Part shown: positions 23,156 through 36,380 of the stretch, one piece after another
Numbering within the stretch: the first letter of the stretch is position 1
How the letters are laid out: every line of letters begins with the position of its first letter
Origin: Physcomitrium patens
Lineage: Eukaryota; Streptophyta; Bryopsida; Funariales; Funariaceae
Direction of reading: 5' to 3'
Assembly: GCF_000002425.4 (NCBI RefSeq)
Contig: NC_037264.1
Coordinates: 11,423,941 to 11,487,940, forward strand
DNA: 64,000 nucleotides
Position numbers and translations under genes: made by a program
The notes under the pieces: generated by a model
What the model was told of the DNA's origin: nothing
Databases searched by the model: none
Seen by the model: only the letters and a program-made list of their open reading frames with translations

Positions 23156-26100
23156 AAAAAAATGTTAAATCAATTCTATTTACCATTAATTTATCTCTAT
23201 TATTATCAAATTTAATAAAAAAATATGTTATTACTAGATAATGATAATATATGTATGAATATTAAATTAAAAATTATATTATCAAAGTACAACATATCAT
23301 TTTCTTTATAATTAAATTAATCATAGATATTCAATATATTAAAGATACTTTATCAAGAATATTTTAAGAATATCTTTTATATTATTTATTGCATTGTTGC
23401 TAGCAATGGCAATGGTTCTTTATAAGATTGAATTTGATTTAGACACCTCTTATAATACAACATCCAATATTCAAATTCCTACTTTGAATTGCAATAATAT
23501 TGTTAATGTTATGCAATGTGATATTTGAATGTGTAAATTCTAAAAAGAGAAATAATATGTAGTATAATTAATGATCTTTCTAAACCATATTTCAGATAAT
23601 AAAAAGAGTTTCATTTTGCAAATGCATTGTAATTTTTCAACAAAAGCCTTAGATGGATGAATCTCATGACAAACCAATAGGTGATATATTGACCTATAAT
23701 CTCACTAGGTTGTATGATCTTTACTATTTGTCCCTACTTTAGACTATAGTACCATGCAAGAAGATCATGCTCTTACATCCAAGAGAGTTGCAAAAATAAT
23801 TCAATGTTTTTTAAAATTTAAAAGAGACAAAGAAAAAGAATAAAAGCATAAAAGCAAGTGTATATCTAAGTCTTCTTCATCATGTAATGCTCCAGCAAAG
23901 TCTTCTTCCCTTAAGAAGTAAATACCTCATGAAATAAGGTCTTTATATTATAATTTTATAGCAATTGAGTATCTCGAAAATATTACCAAATTTAAAGATT
24001 GGTTATTAAGAGCATTTAAGCACATGTACCTTTTTTTTCACCATCACATAGTTTTTTCATGTTTTGGGTAGAAAATGTAACTAATTTTTGAAAGTATATC
24101 AAAATTATAGACATGAATTTGTACTTAATAAATTATGGATGTTATTTGATATATTCAAATGATCAAAAATTGATGTATATGAATTATTGACTAACGTTGA
24201 ATATTTATTGAGATTAATAATTATAAAGTTATACATTTTAATTGAGATATTTTGCAAGCTTTGGATTATTAAAGCAATTCTTTTATAGCCAATTATATAT
24301 GAAGTCTTAAAAGAACTGGCTTTTATGATGAAAGTCTAATTAATAGAATTGTAAGTTTTTTTTTATACTTACAATAAGAAAAATAATATCTTTATTGATA
24401 TCAAAAAATAAATCCATTGGATTCAAAGCTCTCATGAAGTTTTTGAATAAGAAATTACATGAAATATTGTATGTCAGAGATTGCTTCATAGTGAGTCAGA
24501 ATGGCTACTTATTCACAGTACTTTTATTATGGAGTAGCTATAGTCAATGCTTTTAAACTTAATTAAATGAATTAATGTTGATTCAAACTACGTATGACAT
24601 TAGCCTAATATTCTAAACTAAAAATTATATTAAAATTTTTATATAAGATTGAATAGTGCTACAATATTGAAGCAAGCTTTGGAATCCATAATATCACTAA
24701 AGTGATTTGACTATGATGTCTTCAATTCAACTAATATCTACAATGTCTTCAACGTAATTGAATTGAAATATCCTTTATATCCACTTACCACCCAATATCC
24801 ACAATGTTTATAACCTTACCAATTCAATGAGATTAAAAGAATTGATTAAAAGATAAAATGATAGGAAAGTGACAACTTTAATTTTTCTTTTGTTTTTCTT
24901 ATCTTCATCACCCTAAATTCTAATATCATGAGATTACTCATAAACTCAATTTATAAGTAATTTATGAGTAATTGAAATATGAATAAGAAAATCATTCTTA
25001 TTATCTTCAATATCATATTACTTTTATTTTATCAAGGTGATCTTGTTTTATTCTTTGTTCTTAGTCTCTCTCACTATTTTTCATCAACAATCTTAAATTT
25101 ATAATCTTCAAAAATTTGAGTAGGCAAACAATAGTAGTCTTGAGCATTGCCATAGTAAGTGATACTATTTGATACTAATACACAATGAATTCAAATATAG
25201 AATTCAGCTTAGGCTATCAAATGAAGAGATTTGTGCCTAAGTATGAAGTAACATTGTGTAAGATCCTCTCAATGAGAAGACCCATTTGGATCACCTAAGT
25301 ACACAATGGCATGAGCATATACAATTATATGAGTAGAACCATAATTATACATTTGTATTGTATACCATAGGTTATTTTAAGTTGAAACAATCATCTCTAG
25401 ATTAAATTTTAGTTCGCAATATTGGATTCATGAAAAAATTAGATTTGTGTATTTGAAAGATTTTTTTATTTAAAATATTTTTTTATTATAGCTGCTAGAT
25501 TTTTTGCTTTTAATTGTATGAGATTATTTGATAAGTCACACCTTTGATATCTAACTATGAATTTAGAAAGGATAAGAAGGTCATGCATAAGAGATTATAT
25601 ATGCTAGAAGGACTATTTATAAGAATTGTTGAAGGCTTAAAATTCCAGTTGAAATTTTTTAATTTTGATAAGTAAAATAAAACAATAAAATTTGATCTAG
25701 GCTTATATGTATTTATTTTATTGAATGAAACTAGGTCTTTTTTAGAACATAATTTTTTCCTATTTTGAAATGCTTTTGTTTTGAAATACTATGAATTTTA
25801 TAGCCAATTATTACAAAGTGTCAAAAGAAATTGTGTAAATTATTTTGCATATTGTAAAAAAGTAGTAATAGATCTTTTAGATGGAAAATTTTACACATTT
25901 GTAACAAAGAGAGAGACAAGGAGCATGGTTGCATATATCAAACAAAGTTGTAACAAGATAATAGAATCATAGTAGATTATTTTAGTATTAATTTAATTTA
26001 TGTGTATTTAAGTATGAATCACATGTATTTACATAAGTTCATAAGCTCTCATTTGCATAAATATATAACTTCTATTAGCACATAAACACAAAGTAGAATA

Positions 26101-29100
26101 TAGTAGCTTGCTAGAATTAAATTGTGTTCTAAATCCATTCAAATTGCTTGGCTAATGGATTACTCTAAGCCTTAATTATATTTATATGAAGTGCAATACA
26201 TCTAATATTAATCTTAATCTACTAAACAAGAAGCTTAGTCTATTAGTGATGTACAAAGATAAATCAATAATAAAGAAAATGTAATTACCAATGCAAAAGC
26301 ATCTCTTTACATATGCAAGGAATGCTAGTATAGATGTTATATCCAGTACTTTTGTAATTTTTGTAATAGCGCATATTATCACTTATGCCATCAATATATT
26401 TAAATTACAATAGATTTTATTGTATTAAATTTATATTTATTCTATTTTTTGAACCATACAAACAATATTTTGGATGGCTTATTAGAAGATTTTCTAAATC
26501 CATTATCATTGTTGTAAGTTCTAAGAGCATCTTATACACCTTATCTTGCTCGTCGGATGTGACAAAGTTATGTTATAACAAGGCCATTAGAAAATATATA
26601 TATATATATATGGAAGATCCTAATTAAAAAAAGATATAGTAAAAAAATATAGATAAAAGATACACAAGTAGTAAAACCTTATAGTATTACAATTATTTTT
26701 TATAAAAATGGATTCTATTTATTTTTTATAGCCATAAATAAGGTAAAAGAATATAGATTAAAAAAATTAAAAAATATAAGTATTTATAAAAAAGAGATAG
26801 GAATTGATTTTAGCAAAAATATCTTAAGAAAAAAAGAATTAATATCCAAAGAGGAATTTTTGCCAATCAAGGCCAAAATCAAATCCTAAAGCACAAAATC
26901 AAGCACTTATACTATTTTTGGGATTCTTTAATAAATATGAGAGTGGGATTTGAGAGCAGATGGAATTGAGCTTCTTTGAATATTAATTTTGAAGGATTTG
27001 AATTTGCAATAGCTTTGTAAGAGCTTTGCAAAATTGGAGTTGTTTTGGGTGATTCTAATTTTTATAAAAATATATATATAATTGATATTTTGGATAATTT
27101 TGTAAGTTTTGCAATAAATCTACAAGTAAAAATTTGTAGGATTGTGAATATAGTTGTCTTAAATATGTGCTATGAATTTGAACTTAATAAAATAGTTAGG
27201 CTGAAGGTTATTCAAGCTCAAGTGGCTTGAAATCTCAAAAATTAGAGTTTGAGGGTCAGTGAGAATTTCTAATATTTTTAGCAATTTGCCAATTGGATTA
27301 AAGTGAAAACTATTTTTGTGGATAGTAGACTTAATTTTCAAAATTTACGTGAATTTTGAGAGCAATTCAATAGTTTGAAAAGGAGATATTGGCACTAAGA
27401 ACTCAACAATAAGATTGGAAAAGGAGGCTGTCCAATATCCAAATGGATTATCTTGCAATTTTTTCAATTGGTAAGTGCAATTGATTTCATTTTTCTCATG
27501 CTTGTTTTCAATTGAGTTATTGAAAAGTGTGAAAATTTTGAATTAATATTAATAGAGTGATTATTATTTAATGAGGTTTTAATATGTTATAGGAATTATT
27601 AAGAGTTTATTTAAGATTTAAGATTTAATTAGAATTTGGTTTAGGATTTAAGCTTTGATTAGATTTGGTCTAGGATTTAGAATTTATTTAAAATTTTATT
27701 AAGATTTGATTAGGACTAACATAGGGTTTCATTAAAATTTGATTTAGATTTAAGATTTAGGATTTAATTAGAGTTTGGTTTAAGATTTGTTTAGGATTTG
27801 GTTAGAGTTGGTTTAGGACTTCATTAGGATGTGTTGAGGGTTATATTAAGATTTGATTAGGATCCAATTAAGATTTTTATTTTTGATATTTTTTTAAGAT
27901 TTCTTTATTATATATACTTCTTTAAGTTTAATTTATGATTTCTTTATATTTCTTTTGTAAATTCTTGAAACTTCCTTTGGAGTTTAATTAAAGATTGATT
28001 ATCATTATTATAATTTATTTGGAATTTGTTTAGGATTCTATTAGAGTTATTAAGATCATCTTGTTGCAAGTTCTATTTTACCTTCCATAGCCAAATACCT
28101 AGTGCATTCTCAAGCAAACTTCATAAAATATGACAATGAGTTCATACATCCAATCAACTTCTTTAAAAATGATAGTTTGATGGCAGCAATACTCTTCTTT
28201 GAAATAAATTAAGCCATTAAAACTAGTAAGTTGTCCAAAAATATTATGGATAAATAAAATTGTTGAAACATAAGATTCAATGCATGCATTGTCTAGAATT
28301 TGATAGGACTAAAATAAAAAATTATATATTTAAGATTGTGAAAGTAGAAGAAGGTCAAAGAGAATATTGTAAAATTAGAGTAGCAAAGAGTTTGCTGACT
28401 AGAATGTTATAAAGCCATTATTATTGTTTTATAGTAGTTGTGTAATTTGAATTTTTTATTGTTCATCTCCTATATTTATACACATATTTACCATAATTAA
28501 TCCATTTAACCTAATACTATTTATTGTGACGTATTATACTTTAACAAGCTAATTTTTTAATTTAATATTCACACAAGTACATCCATCTTCAAATAATAAT
28601 ATACTTTCTATTGAATTTGATGATGGTGGAATTGAAATAATGGCAAGTGGGATCAATTTAACCTTTCTTTCTCTCTCTATTTGTATACATACATAGATAC
28701 ATACATCGAAGAGAATTTAATTGATTCTATTGAATAATTAAAGAATCAAAGCAAAGATTTTGGATTCTTACTCAAAAACTATGCAAAAGCAAGAGAATGT
28801 ACAAAACAATCTTTAATCGACAAGAATAATCTACACTTAAGATATAAAACCTTTTACTTAATTTTTTACTTAATTTATAAATTTTTACATTTTTTTATTG
28901 ATTATGTAAGAAACAAAGTTATAAGTTTATCACCTAGGAACAACCACCATTCTAACAAACATTAACAACTAAGCAAGGAATATTAGTTGATAGGTATACA
29001 TTACACAAGATACAATTGTAAGTACATTAAAATGTATTTCAAGTGTCTTATTATCAAAAGTAATTTCATTGGATTCAATAATGATTGAAAGGCATATTCC

Positions 29101-29300
29101 TTTGAACTGACTGTACACTATTTATTTTCAAAAAAACAAATAATCAGAGTACTATTGATTTCTTTTTATTGTTATTCCAATTCTTAGTATTCTAAGCTTG
29201 GGCAGGCAGTAACAATGAAAAGAAAAAAATGAAGATGTGTGTTTTATGTGCTTTGATATTGACATTTTAGCGCTTTGTGATTGCAACTCAACTGCTCTAG
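23156..29300. other. AT-rich intergenic DNA without a recognised gene
   Basis: More than 6 kb of very AT-rich sequence with many stops in all frames. Scattered open frames of 60-80 codons (for example 25,781-25,972, 26,182-26,382, 26,385-26,627 and 27,045-27,230) have the Ile/Asn/Lys-rich composition of chance reading in AT-rich DNA, and none shows a domain. A segment at 23,920-24,030 (minus stops) reads YYNFIAIEYLENITKF and may be an old transposon-coding remnant of unknown family. A Helitron helicase end follows directly to the right, so part of this may be the body of that element. Confidence 0.4.
27540..28060. repeat. Degenerate short-unit repeat (TTTAGGATTTGATT-like)
   Basis: The phrase (A/G)TTTAGGATTT(A/G)ATTAG(A/G) and close variants recur roughly every 15-35 bases throughout this 500-bp stretch, on a constant strand. 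Examples: GGTTTAGGATTTAAG, GATTTAGGATTTAATTAGAG, GTTTAGGATTTGGTTAG. It appears to be a decayed simple or satellite-like array. Confidence 0.55.
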
Positions 29301-29309
29301 GTCAATACA

Positions 29310-29875
29310 CATTGGAATCTTTGAAAGTTGGATCAAAAGATTGTAATTTTTTTTCCGTATGGAATGCAAGTGAAATGAAGTGATTTGGTTGGGTACTAGT
29401 TATCACACAACTAATGGATCATGTCATTGAGGCACAGATCTTGACTAGGGACCACAAAGGAGAGCTAGCATTCCTATCACAGATTTTGTTAAGTCCATTA
29501 ACATCATAGATTCCTTTCAAGTTTCAACACAGGTTCCAATTAAAGTTCCAATTAAAGCTGCCTTTGCGATGACAATTAATAAGCTTCAGGGCTAGTCATT
29601 GAAGAATGTAGGTATAGACCGTAGAACCCCAATATTTACAGATAGTCATGTATTTGTTGCTCTTTCCTGATGCCTTTTAGATTTTATATACCTAAGTAAT
29701 GCAAAGAATGCCACTATTAATGTAATCAATCCAAAGTTTTAAGTATAACAGCATTACATATCAAAGTCATGAATTACTAACTTTATTTATACTACTATTG
29801 TGTTTATCTTTAATTATTTTGTTCCTAGGCAAATTGTTCTTCAGGAGTACCCATCAAAGTGCTAACAAAATGCTA
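29310..29875 (+). pseudogene. Helitron (Rep/Hel) helicase C-terminal remnant
   Basis: Frames joined across shifts give the conserved end of PIF1-like Helitron helicases: LKVG at about 29,325, VITQLMDHVIEAQILT at about 29,398-29,445, IPFKFQ, then AAFAMTINKLQG and SLKNVG (motif V/VI region) at about 29,558-29,612, and FTDSHVFVALS near 29,636-29,668. A QIVLQEY-type terminal segment is at about 29,831-29,850. A 12-bp unit (GTTCCAATTAAA) is duplicated in tandem at 29,533-29,556, next to the frame change. There is a stop after INKLQG. No Rep domain or 5' helicase motifs were found upstream, and the 3' terminal hairpin and CTRR end were not located. Inactive. Confidence 0.7.
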
Positions 29876-29879
29876 CTAC

Positions 29880-31007
29880 CAAAGCAGTAGAATAGCGTAA
29901 AGGGGAGGACACTCACCTGTTCATCACATGCTTTTTCTAGGCTGAAGACATCTGAGATGGTCTTCTGCGCACTTTTGCCTGTATGTATGTCCGTCTGTAT
30001 GTCTTTGTGAAGACTGTTCTTTTACCTTCTTGTCAGAGCTCTGGAACGAATCAGAGGCTACAGCATCGAGAACAATATCCACGACTCTTTTGATGCTCAG
30101 TGCTGGACTGCAGAAACACTCATGATCCAACAGGCAACAGCATATCCAATGTGATGCCAAACCTTTGTCCACGGAACACCTGGTGTGATAGAGCAGCTCA
30201 TCATAGTAGGTACGAGGGCCCCAATACATTATTCATAATTGGTGACACAACCATGACCTTACAATGAGACATTAGGTACATGGATCTATGCCACAATTGT
30301 TCCCAACGCCTGTAGTCAAGTAGTCATGATGAACAAATTCGATGTCATTGAACCACAAGTTAAACACTGGACACACGTTAGGCAATACCATTGAACATAG
30401 ATTTAGCATTTGGAAATGTTTAAGCACCAGATTGGAACCAGTTGAAACAGCCTGTAGGTATATGTGGCTGAGATTCAATTGAAAAAATGGCCGAGAGACC
30501 AGAGCATCATTAACTGTTCTCTCGATTATAAAAAACGAAAAAATTGACACTTGATCCTGGTTACTGCTGTTATACGAATGCTCATATACCTTCATATAGA
30601 GCACACAACCCTACGCTGAGGAACTAAGTGACTACTGGAAGCGAGAAAGTTCATTGGTGGTTTGGTATTTATAAATGCAAGCCTTACCTACAAAAGAAAA
30701 AGTGGAACTGGACATGTCGTACTGATATACTTCCTTCAGACCGGTTCATATACTGAATCCTGAATTTGATGGAGATGCGAGGATGGAAGATTGGAGCTAC
30801 CTAAACCTAACTTGAAATTGGTGAAACGTACTAGATATCAGATCCTTGCATCTCTGGAACTACCTGTGCACGAAAAGAATTGAAGGCTGCACATGAACCA
30901 GCCTCCGACAAGAATTGTCTCCTCTAAAAAAGAGAACGTCGATGAATGAGGTACAGAAGAACCTGTACCTTTTTGTACTAAAATTACCCAGGGGGGTACT
31001 AAGAGGG
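29880..31007 (-). other. Region downstream of guanylate kinase, probable 3' UTR and intergenic
   Basis: Base composition changes at about 29,880 from AT-rich repeat to gene-like. Two minus-strand open frames (30,272-30,604, 110 codons; 29,924-30,229, 101 codons) show no recognised domain. A splice-donor-like sequence (ACAG/GTGAGTGT on the minus strand) lies at about 29,911-29,923. The stretch directly after the stop codon is the natural 3' UTR. Whether the rest is a spliced extension of the same transcript or a separate small gene cannot be told. Confidence 0.35.
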
Positions 31008-31276
31008 TTACGAAGCTGAAATTCCTTTGGCTCTAGGAGACCCAGTTGCTGAGTGCATGTTAACCAAAAGGTCTGGTGAGTTCAGCATTGGTAATGAACG
31101 GCTATAATTGGTAGATAAAGAATTCGAAAGCTTCGGCACACCATTGGCCTTTGAATGATGCGGTGAACCATTAAGGAATAGCCCATTCGACCTCGTAATT
31201 ACAGAAGATCCATTCCCATACATGACGTGATCTGCCTCCAATCTGCAGTACAGCACCATATTACAACCCCCCCCGG

Positions 31277-31308
<32 letters not shown>

Positions 31309-32820
31309 TTGTACTTTTGCAATCCGCGACCAGAATCTGGATAGCAAATCAAAAATGATGAAAAGTACACCTTATCTGACTGCTGACTGCATACAAGCTT
31401 AAGGGAGAAGTTGTGTCTTACTCGTGACTGTTTGTAGGTGTCCCGCTCTCTGACAGGAGTATACATCCATTTGACAAAGTCGCTTGCACCCCATTTAGTT
31501 CTGCACAATCAGAAAAAACTCATCACTTTCAGCTTCGCTAGTCATATAATACCAGAGAAAAAGGAATATCAGGAAGTAGAGGACCGACTTTGGAAGTAAT
31601 CTGCTACTCCAAGCAGATCCAGCAATCTCAAAAAAATGAGATGTTGGGGAAAGCATCATACGATGTTTGGCAGTGCCATTGCAATGGGTAGATGCAGCCG
31701 AACTGCCGAGACCTAGCAAGACCTGCAACATATAACAAAAAAAAACTGATCTACTTTGAAATTGAAAAATGCGGCAAAGCAACATAGGAAACTAAACTCT
31801 AACAAGTGATCTTTAAAACCTTGAGAACATTGACCAAAGAACTACGCGCATTTGAAAAGGAACTGTAACGAAAACGGTCCGACTGCCCACCTTCAGCTCT
31901 TCGTAAGCCTGATCCAAGTTGGCATTCACAAGAATGTGATCGAATAGAGTAGTATCCTTGGCACGCTCGAGCTCTTGCTTGGCATTTCTGAGCCGCTTCT
32001 GTATTTGTTCTTCTGTCTCTGTGTCTCTGAAAAAGCCACAGATATAGATATATCATACCCATCGGCACATTGCCGAATAGGTTTCATGTCGAATGCGGAC
32101 AGAAGCTCACAAAGAACATCTAATCAGCAGCTCCACATCTCGAACCACATGTGATAAGAGACAAACACGATCCTGAAGAAGGTACTCACCTTCCACGAAG
32201 ACGCCTTTCGAGCTCTTTTACCTCAGGGGCTGGAGGCTTGATGAAAATATATGTGGCTTTCAGAGCACTCTTCTTCACTGCCTGAGCACCTTGGACATCG
32301 ATATCCAGTATGCAGATCTGCCAGATTGCTTTTACAAACGCAAGCATCAGCAGAAGAGCGCAAACGGCACTCGTCGCACTCGCGATCAAAAGAAACCCAT
32401 TCGTCATCAATGATGTACAAAAAACAAAAACCGAATGTGATATTGATCCTAAACTAACCTAAGGACACGGTTCAAAGGGTGCACTGCAGCAGCGCTTGAT
32501 CGTACCTTGCCAGCGTCGGCGACAGCCTCAACGGCAGCCCAGCTCGTCCCGTACAAGTTGCCATGGACCTCAGCGGATTCTAGAAATTTCCCTTCCTTAA
32601 TTTCTTGCTCCATCACAGGGCGGGAGGCGAAGTGATAGTGCACCCCGTCGATCTCTCGGATTCGGGGCGCGCGAGTGGTATGGCTCACGGAGAACCCGAA
32701 CTTGTCCAGGAAATCTTTCATCAACTTTCCAATCAGAGTGCCCTTTCCCACTCCAGATGGCCCACATATGACTACGGGCCGTGGCGGCTCCGGCACGGAT
32801 GTCACCGCCTTCATACCCAT
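31008..32820 (-). CDS. GK-1: Guanylate kinase, six exons
   Basis: It phosphorylates GMP (dGMP) to GDP with ATP in purine nucleotide metabolism. Predicted exons (minus strand): 32,820-32,506, 32,317-32,190, 32,026-31,891, 31,722-31,662, 31,500-31,422 and 31,242-31,008. All use GT-AG, the phases join, and the product is 317 aa. The P-loop GPSGVGKG is at residues 20-27, and the GMP-binding SHTTR and DGVHYHF are at about 46-64, then LDIDVQGA and the lid segment [15 protein letters not shown]. After the kinase core (ending near LKVLLGLG) a Ser/Asn-rich tail of about 115 residues follows, as in the longer plant GK-1/GK-2 type, which are cytosolic or nuclear. There is no transit peptide from this Met. 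An in-frame ATG nine codons upstream (32,847) is an alternative start. The exon 4 donor (ATC/GTATGA) was chosen because only it gives the right phase without a stop; the tail is therefore less certain than the core. Confidence 0.88.
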
Positions 32821-33420
32821 GGTGCGAAACGAAATCACAGTTCTCACACCCGACCTTCTACCTTATCTGCTAAATTCCAACAACTAACCAACCCAATACA
32901 AAGTCAATACAAGGACACAACACAATCCTTCTTAACCTGAATCCAACACTTTCTCTCCCACTGCAAACCTCCCAAAATTCTAAAAGCGCACTCACGCAAC
33001 CAGGCCAACCCCCGTCGTGCTTAGCTATGGAATCCTCACGTCTACGACGCAATGTCTCCAAGAAAAAACTTCACGCAAAGAATCAAGATGCTCTGCGGAT
33101 GCCACCACACAAGCCAACAGCATTGGCCTCAATTCTCGACTCAAATCCCGCCAACAGACAAAGCAATGGATCCTCCTCCAGGGCTACACGACGAGCATTT
33201 GGCTTGATCTCAATTGGCGGATCCCCTGGCAGAGGATACCAGCCGCCTTGTCGTAGACTTCCAACCTTGTAGTTACCTTCCGGGCTTCCCAGATCCGTCA
33301 CCCTGAGTAAAAAAAAACACGCGCTGGAGTCCACAAGACGACACAACGCAGAGTCTAACTCGCCAATCACCACCGGCAGAAGAACCTTCCTCCCCCTCCT
33401 CACCTTTAACCCGCTTCTAC
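32821..33420 (-). promoter_or_regulatory. Putative leader and promoter of the guanylate kinase gene
   Basis: GC-richer, CpG-containing sequence directly upstream of the kinase start. On the minus strand it holds upstream ATG frames of 106 codons (33,403-33,083) and 63 codons (33,061-32,870) with no domain. If they are in the transcript they would be upstream ORFs. Transcription start not determined. Confidence 0.4.
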
Positions 33421-34140
33421 TTCTCCTCCTCCTTCAAAGACTTCCCCCCTCCTCGTCTTCGCACCTTCCAATCCCGCAGCGTCGTACTCGCCACAGACTT
33501 CAACGGCGAATCTGCCAATCGCGCTTGTCATGCCTCCCAAAAGCAGCGGCCCCTACGCACTATATACTCGCCCGCTCGCTCGGTCACTCACTCGTAGGAG
33601 GCGCTACCCGACTCGCTGTGCACAACGCACAGGCGCCATCGTCACACCCCCCCCCCCCCCACAGACCGCGCTTTTCTTCAACGCTCCTCCCTTCTTTTCC
33701 TTTTCCTACTCATCTTTTCCGTTTCTCCCTCTTTCTTTTACGTTGTATTCGGCTTGTCTTTTTGCTTCCTTCCTTCCCGACTGGTGGCTTTTTCTTTTTC
33801 TTTTCCCATGTCGCAATACATTTCTACTTATTTAAGCATTTGGAGGCATCGTGGGTGCCAAGATTTTCAGGTGTGTAGCGCACGTTGTCGTAGTCGGGGT
33901 GTTCATTCGTTCCCCAACTTTCACTCGTTCTGTTCGGGATTTGTCTATCTTTATGATTATTCATCCATCTTTTGCCTTAAAATGGAAGGAATATGCATTT
34001 CCGTTTTGAATAGTACAACAGTTCAAGTTTTGTTCCATAGCCAGTGAACTTCACTTGGGTGAAGTGTTTTCCTGGACAATTCTCTTCAAGTACTCTGAAC
34101 TTTTGTTACTACTGGCATTGAAGGTTTTTGGTTTGCTTTG
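33421..34140. other. CT-rich region, no recognised gene
   Basis: Continuation of the GC-rich island upstream of guanylate kinase. It holds a run of 14 C at about 33,647-33,660, then a T/C-rich stretch (33,660-33,830). Plus-strand open frames of about 100 codons (33,525-33,878; 33,754-34,047) have the low-complexity Pro/Phe/Ser composition expected of such DNA. It may be a divergent promoter or the first exon of a plus-strand transcript, but no coding exon was found downstream. Confidence 0.35.
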
Positions 34141-35948
34141 GAGGTAATATGTAGATGAAAATTATTGGTATATGATAACATTCAGTACAATATTGAATAA
34201 TAATGCAAACAGTGTGACAAATACTAATAATAACAATAATAATCAGAAAGTAACAACAACAATAACATTATTTGAAACCAATGTTCCCTGAATATACAAC
34301 AAATACTAATTATTAATTATTAATTAAATAATCTATCAATATAATATAATGTATACTAGTAAAAAGTGGCATAAAAGTAAACGTCCATTGGAACCATGTA
34401 CACAAATTCTATATATTAGAAAGTTCATATACTATATTTTAAAAAAAAGAAAATGGATATATATATATATATATATATATAATCTATACATTTGTGAAAA
34501 TAAAATATAAAATATAAAATAAACATATATCAATATTATTTATACAAAAAATTTAAAATTATGAGTGAAAAAACAAAGAAGCAATATTCAAACAATATTA
34601 AGAGATATATTTACTAGCCAAAATTGTGTTACTAATTTGAATAAAATGTATTTAAATCAAATCAAGGTTAAAGATGGATAAAGACAATCAGAGTTATAAA
34701 GATTAATTAAGTCTAATATTTTTGTTTCATGTAAGTTATTACCTTTTACTTTCATACTTTCATATTATTTTTGACATTCACAAAAATTTATTGCTTCCAG
34801 CATCTTTCATGTCTCATATTGTAAACGAACATTTTTAAAAGTTGAAATCTGCACCACTTGACGTGGAATTTTAGCTTCAAAATGGATTTTGCAGCTTTAA
34901 AAGAAAATCACAAAACAAACAAAACAGAAAGCAAGACAGACGGACAAAGAGAGCGAGGCTGAAGCAAAAGAAAGCAGTCAAATGGAATACATGCATACAT
35001 ATAATTGTTTATATACATTCTTTGCAGATTGTATACTACAATAGCTGTGATTTTCTGTGCAGGAGCAAGAGAAATAGAATTTTCCTTGCAGAAGCATGAG
35101 CATGACAGTTTTCAATAAAAACATTTAACTGCTACAATCTATGAATACTTTGTTTTAATCACACACTGCTATCCTGGTTTCTACCACGACGTAGTTCTGT
35201 AGGAGATCGCGCATTGTTACAAATTATTACTACCTTCGTCTTGTCAAGAATCGAAACAAGAGAAGTTTCTGGAATTCACTGAAGTCCATTGAAGTTCACC
35301 GAATATGAAACTCACCTGAATTCTCCTAAGCGGCAGATGTTATCAAATCAAACAGCGGGAGTTCCAACGAAAGCAGATCGCGAGCTCATTGTGATCCAAT
35401 GTGAACACACGGTGGTATGTCAGAAGCACATTGTGAGTCGCCACAACTGTCCACAGAAACTTGTTCCGTTCCTTTTGTTGCAGTTCACATGCTTGGAGCA
35501 TCTTCAACTGCGCCGCGATGTAAGGCCTCAAACTTCAAACTCCGGTGGAATGGAGCTTTGCACTTTGGTCATGTCATCAGCAGTGCACATGCATTGATCG
35601 AACTGCGGAGCACATCCGCAACGACTGTGTTCCGACTGGTCGTCATTGGCGGAAAGCAAAATTTTCAACGAGGAAATATTTTTCTACACTGGAAACCGAC
35701 GTCCACAACTATCCCAGACTTCAACAAAGCTTTGGTGCATAAATCTCAACGATGATGCAGCGACAACAATCACGCGAGCACATTCCGCCACAAAATCAAT
35801 GTTGCATTCATTAGAATATTCACCGCAACATTCGCATTAAGAGCTGCCAGTGCAGAATGTGCACAAAGTAATCAAATGTAATTAAAAATAAACTTAATTA
35901 ATATATTTTTTCTTCCAGAAAGAGAAGAAAATAATTGTGATTTAAAAA

Positions 35949-35982
<34 letters not shown>

Positions 35983-36348
35983 AATGTTCTACGGCACAAT
36001 GTTTTGCTAGTTCTTGGTATTTTGAAATTAAAACTAAAAAGTTAATAAAAAATTAATATTTTATTTTTAATAATTAATATTTATGATATAATAATAATAA
36101 GTGGTTAATTTAAATTTAGACAAATACATTAAGAAGTATAATTAAAATAAAAATAAACCCAAAATTTAAAAAACCTATTTACATAACTAATAAATAATTT
36201 TAAAATAACTAACTATTAATTTTTTTAAACAAACTAAAATAATATATTATAAATCTAAAATATAATTTTATGATAATTGTATATTTTAATAATGTTCATT
36301 AGCTAATTTTGATATTTAAATTATATATACTTAATATTAAGTATATAG

Positions 36349-36380
<32 letters not shown>

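Noticed and set aside
27540..28060. Interstitial telomere repeat
   Set aside because: The recurring unit is TTTAGGA within longer variable phrases, not consecutive TTTAGGG.
31281..31306. Poly-A run as the retroposed tail of a processed pseudogene
   Set aside because: It lies inside the guanylate kinase intron between exons 5 and 6 on the opposite strand, with no retroposed coding sequence next to it.
33525..34047. Overlapping 97-117-codon plus-strand frames
   Set aside because: They are low-complexity Pro/Phe/Ser translations of a C-run and a CT-rich stretch. No domain and no following exon.
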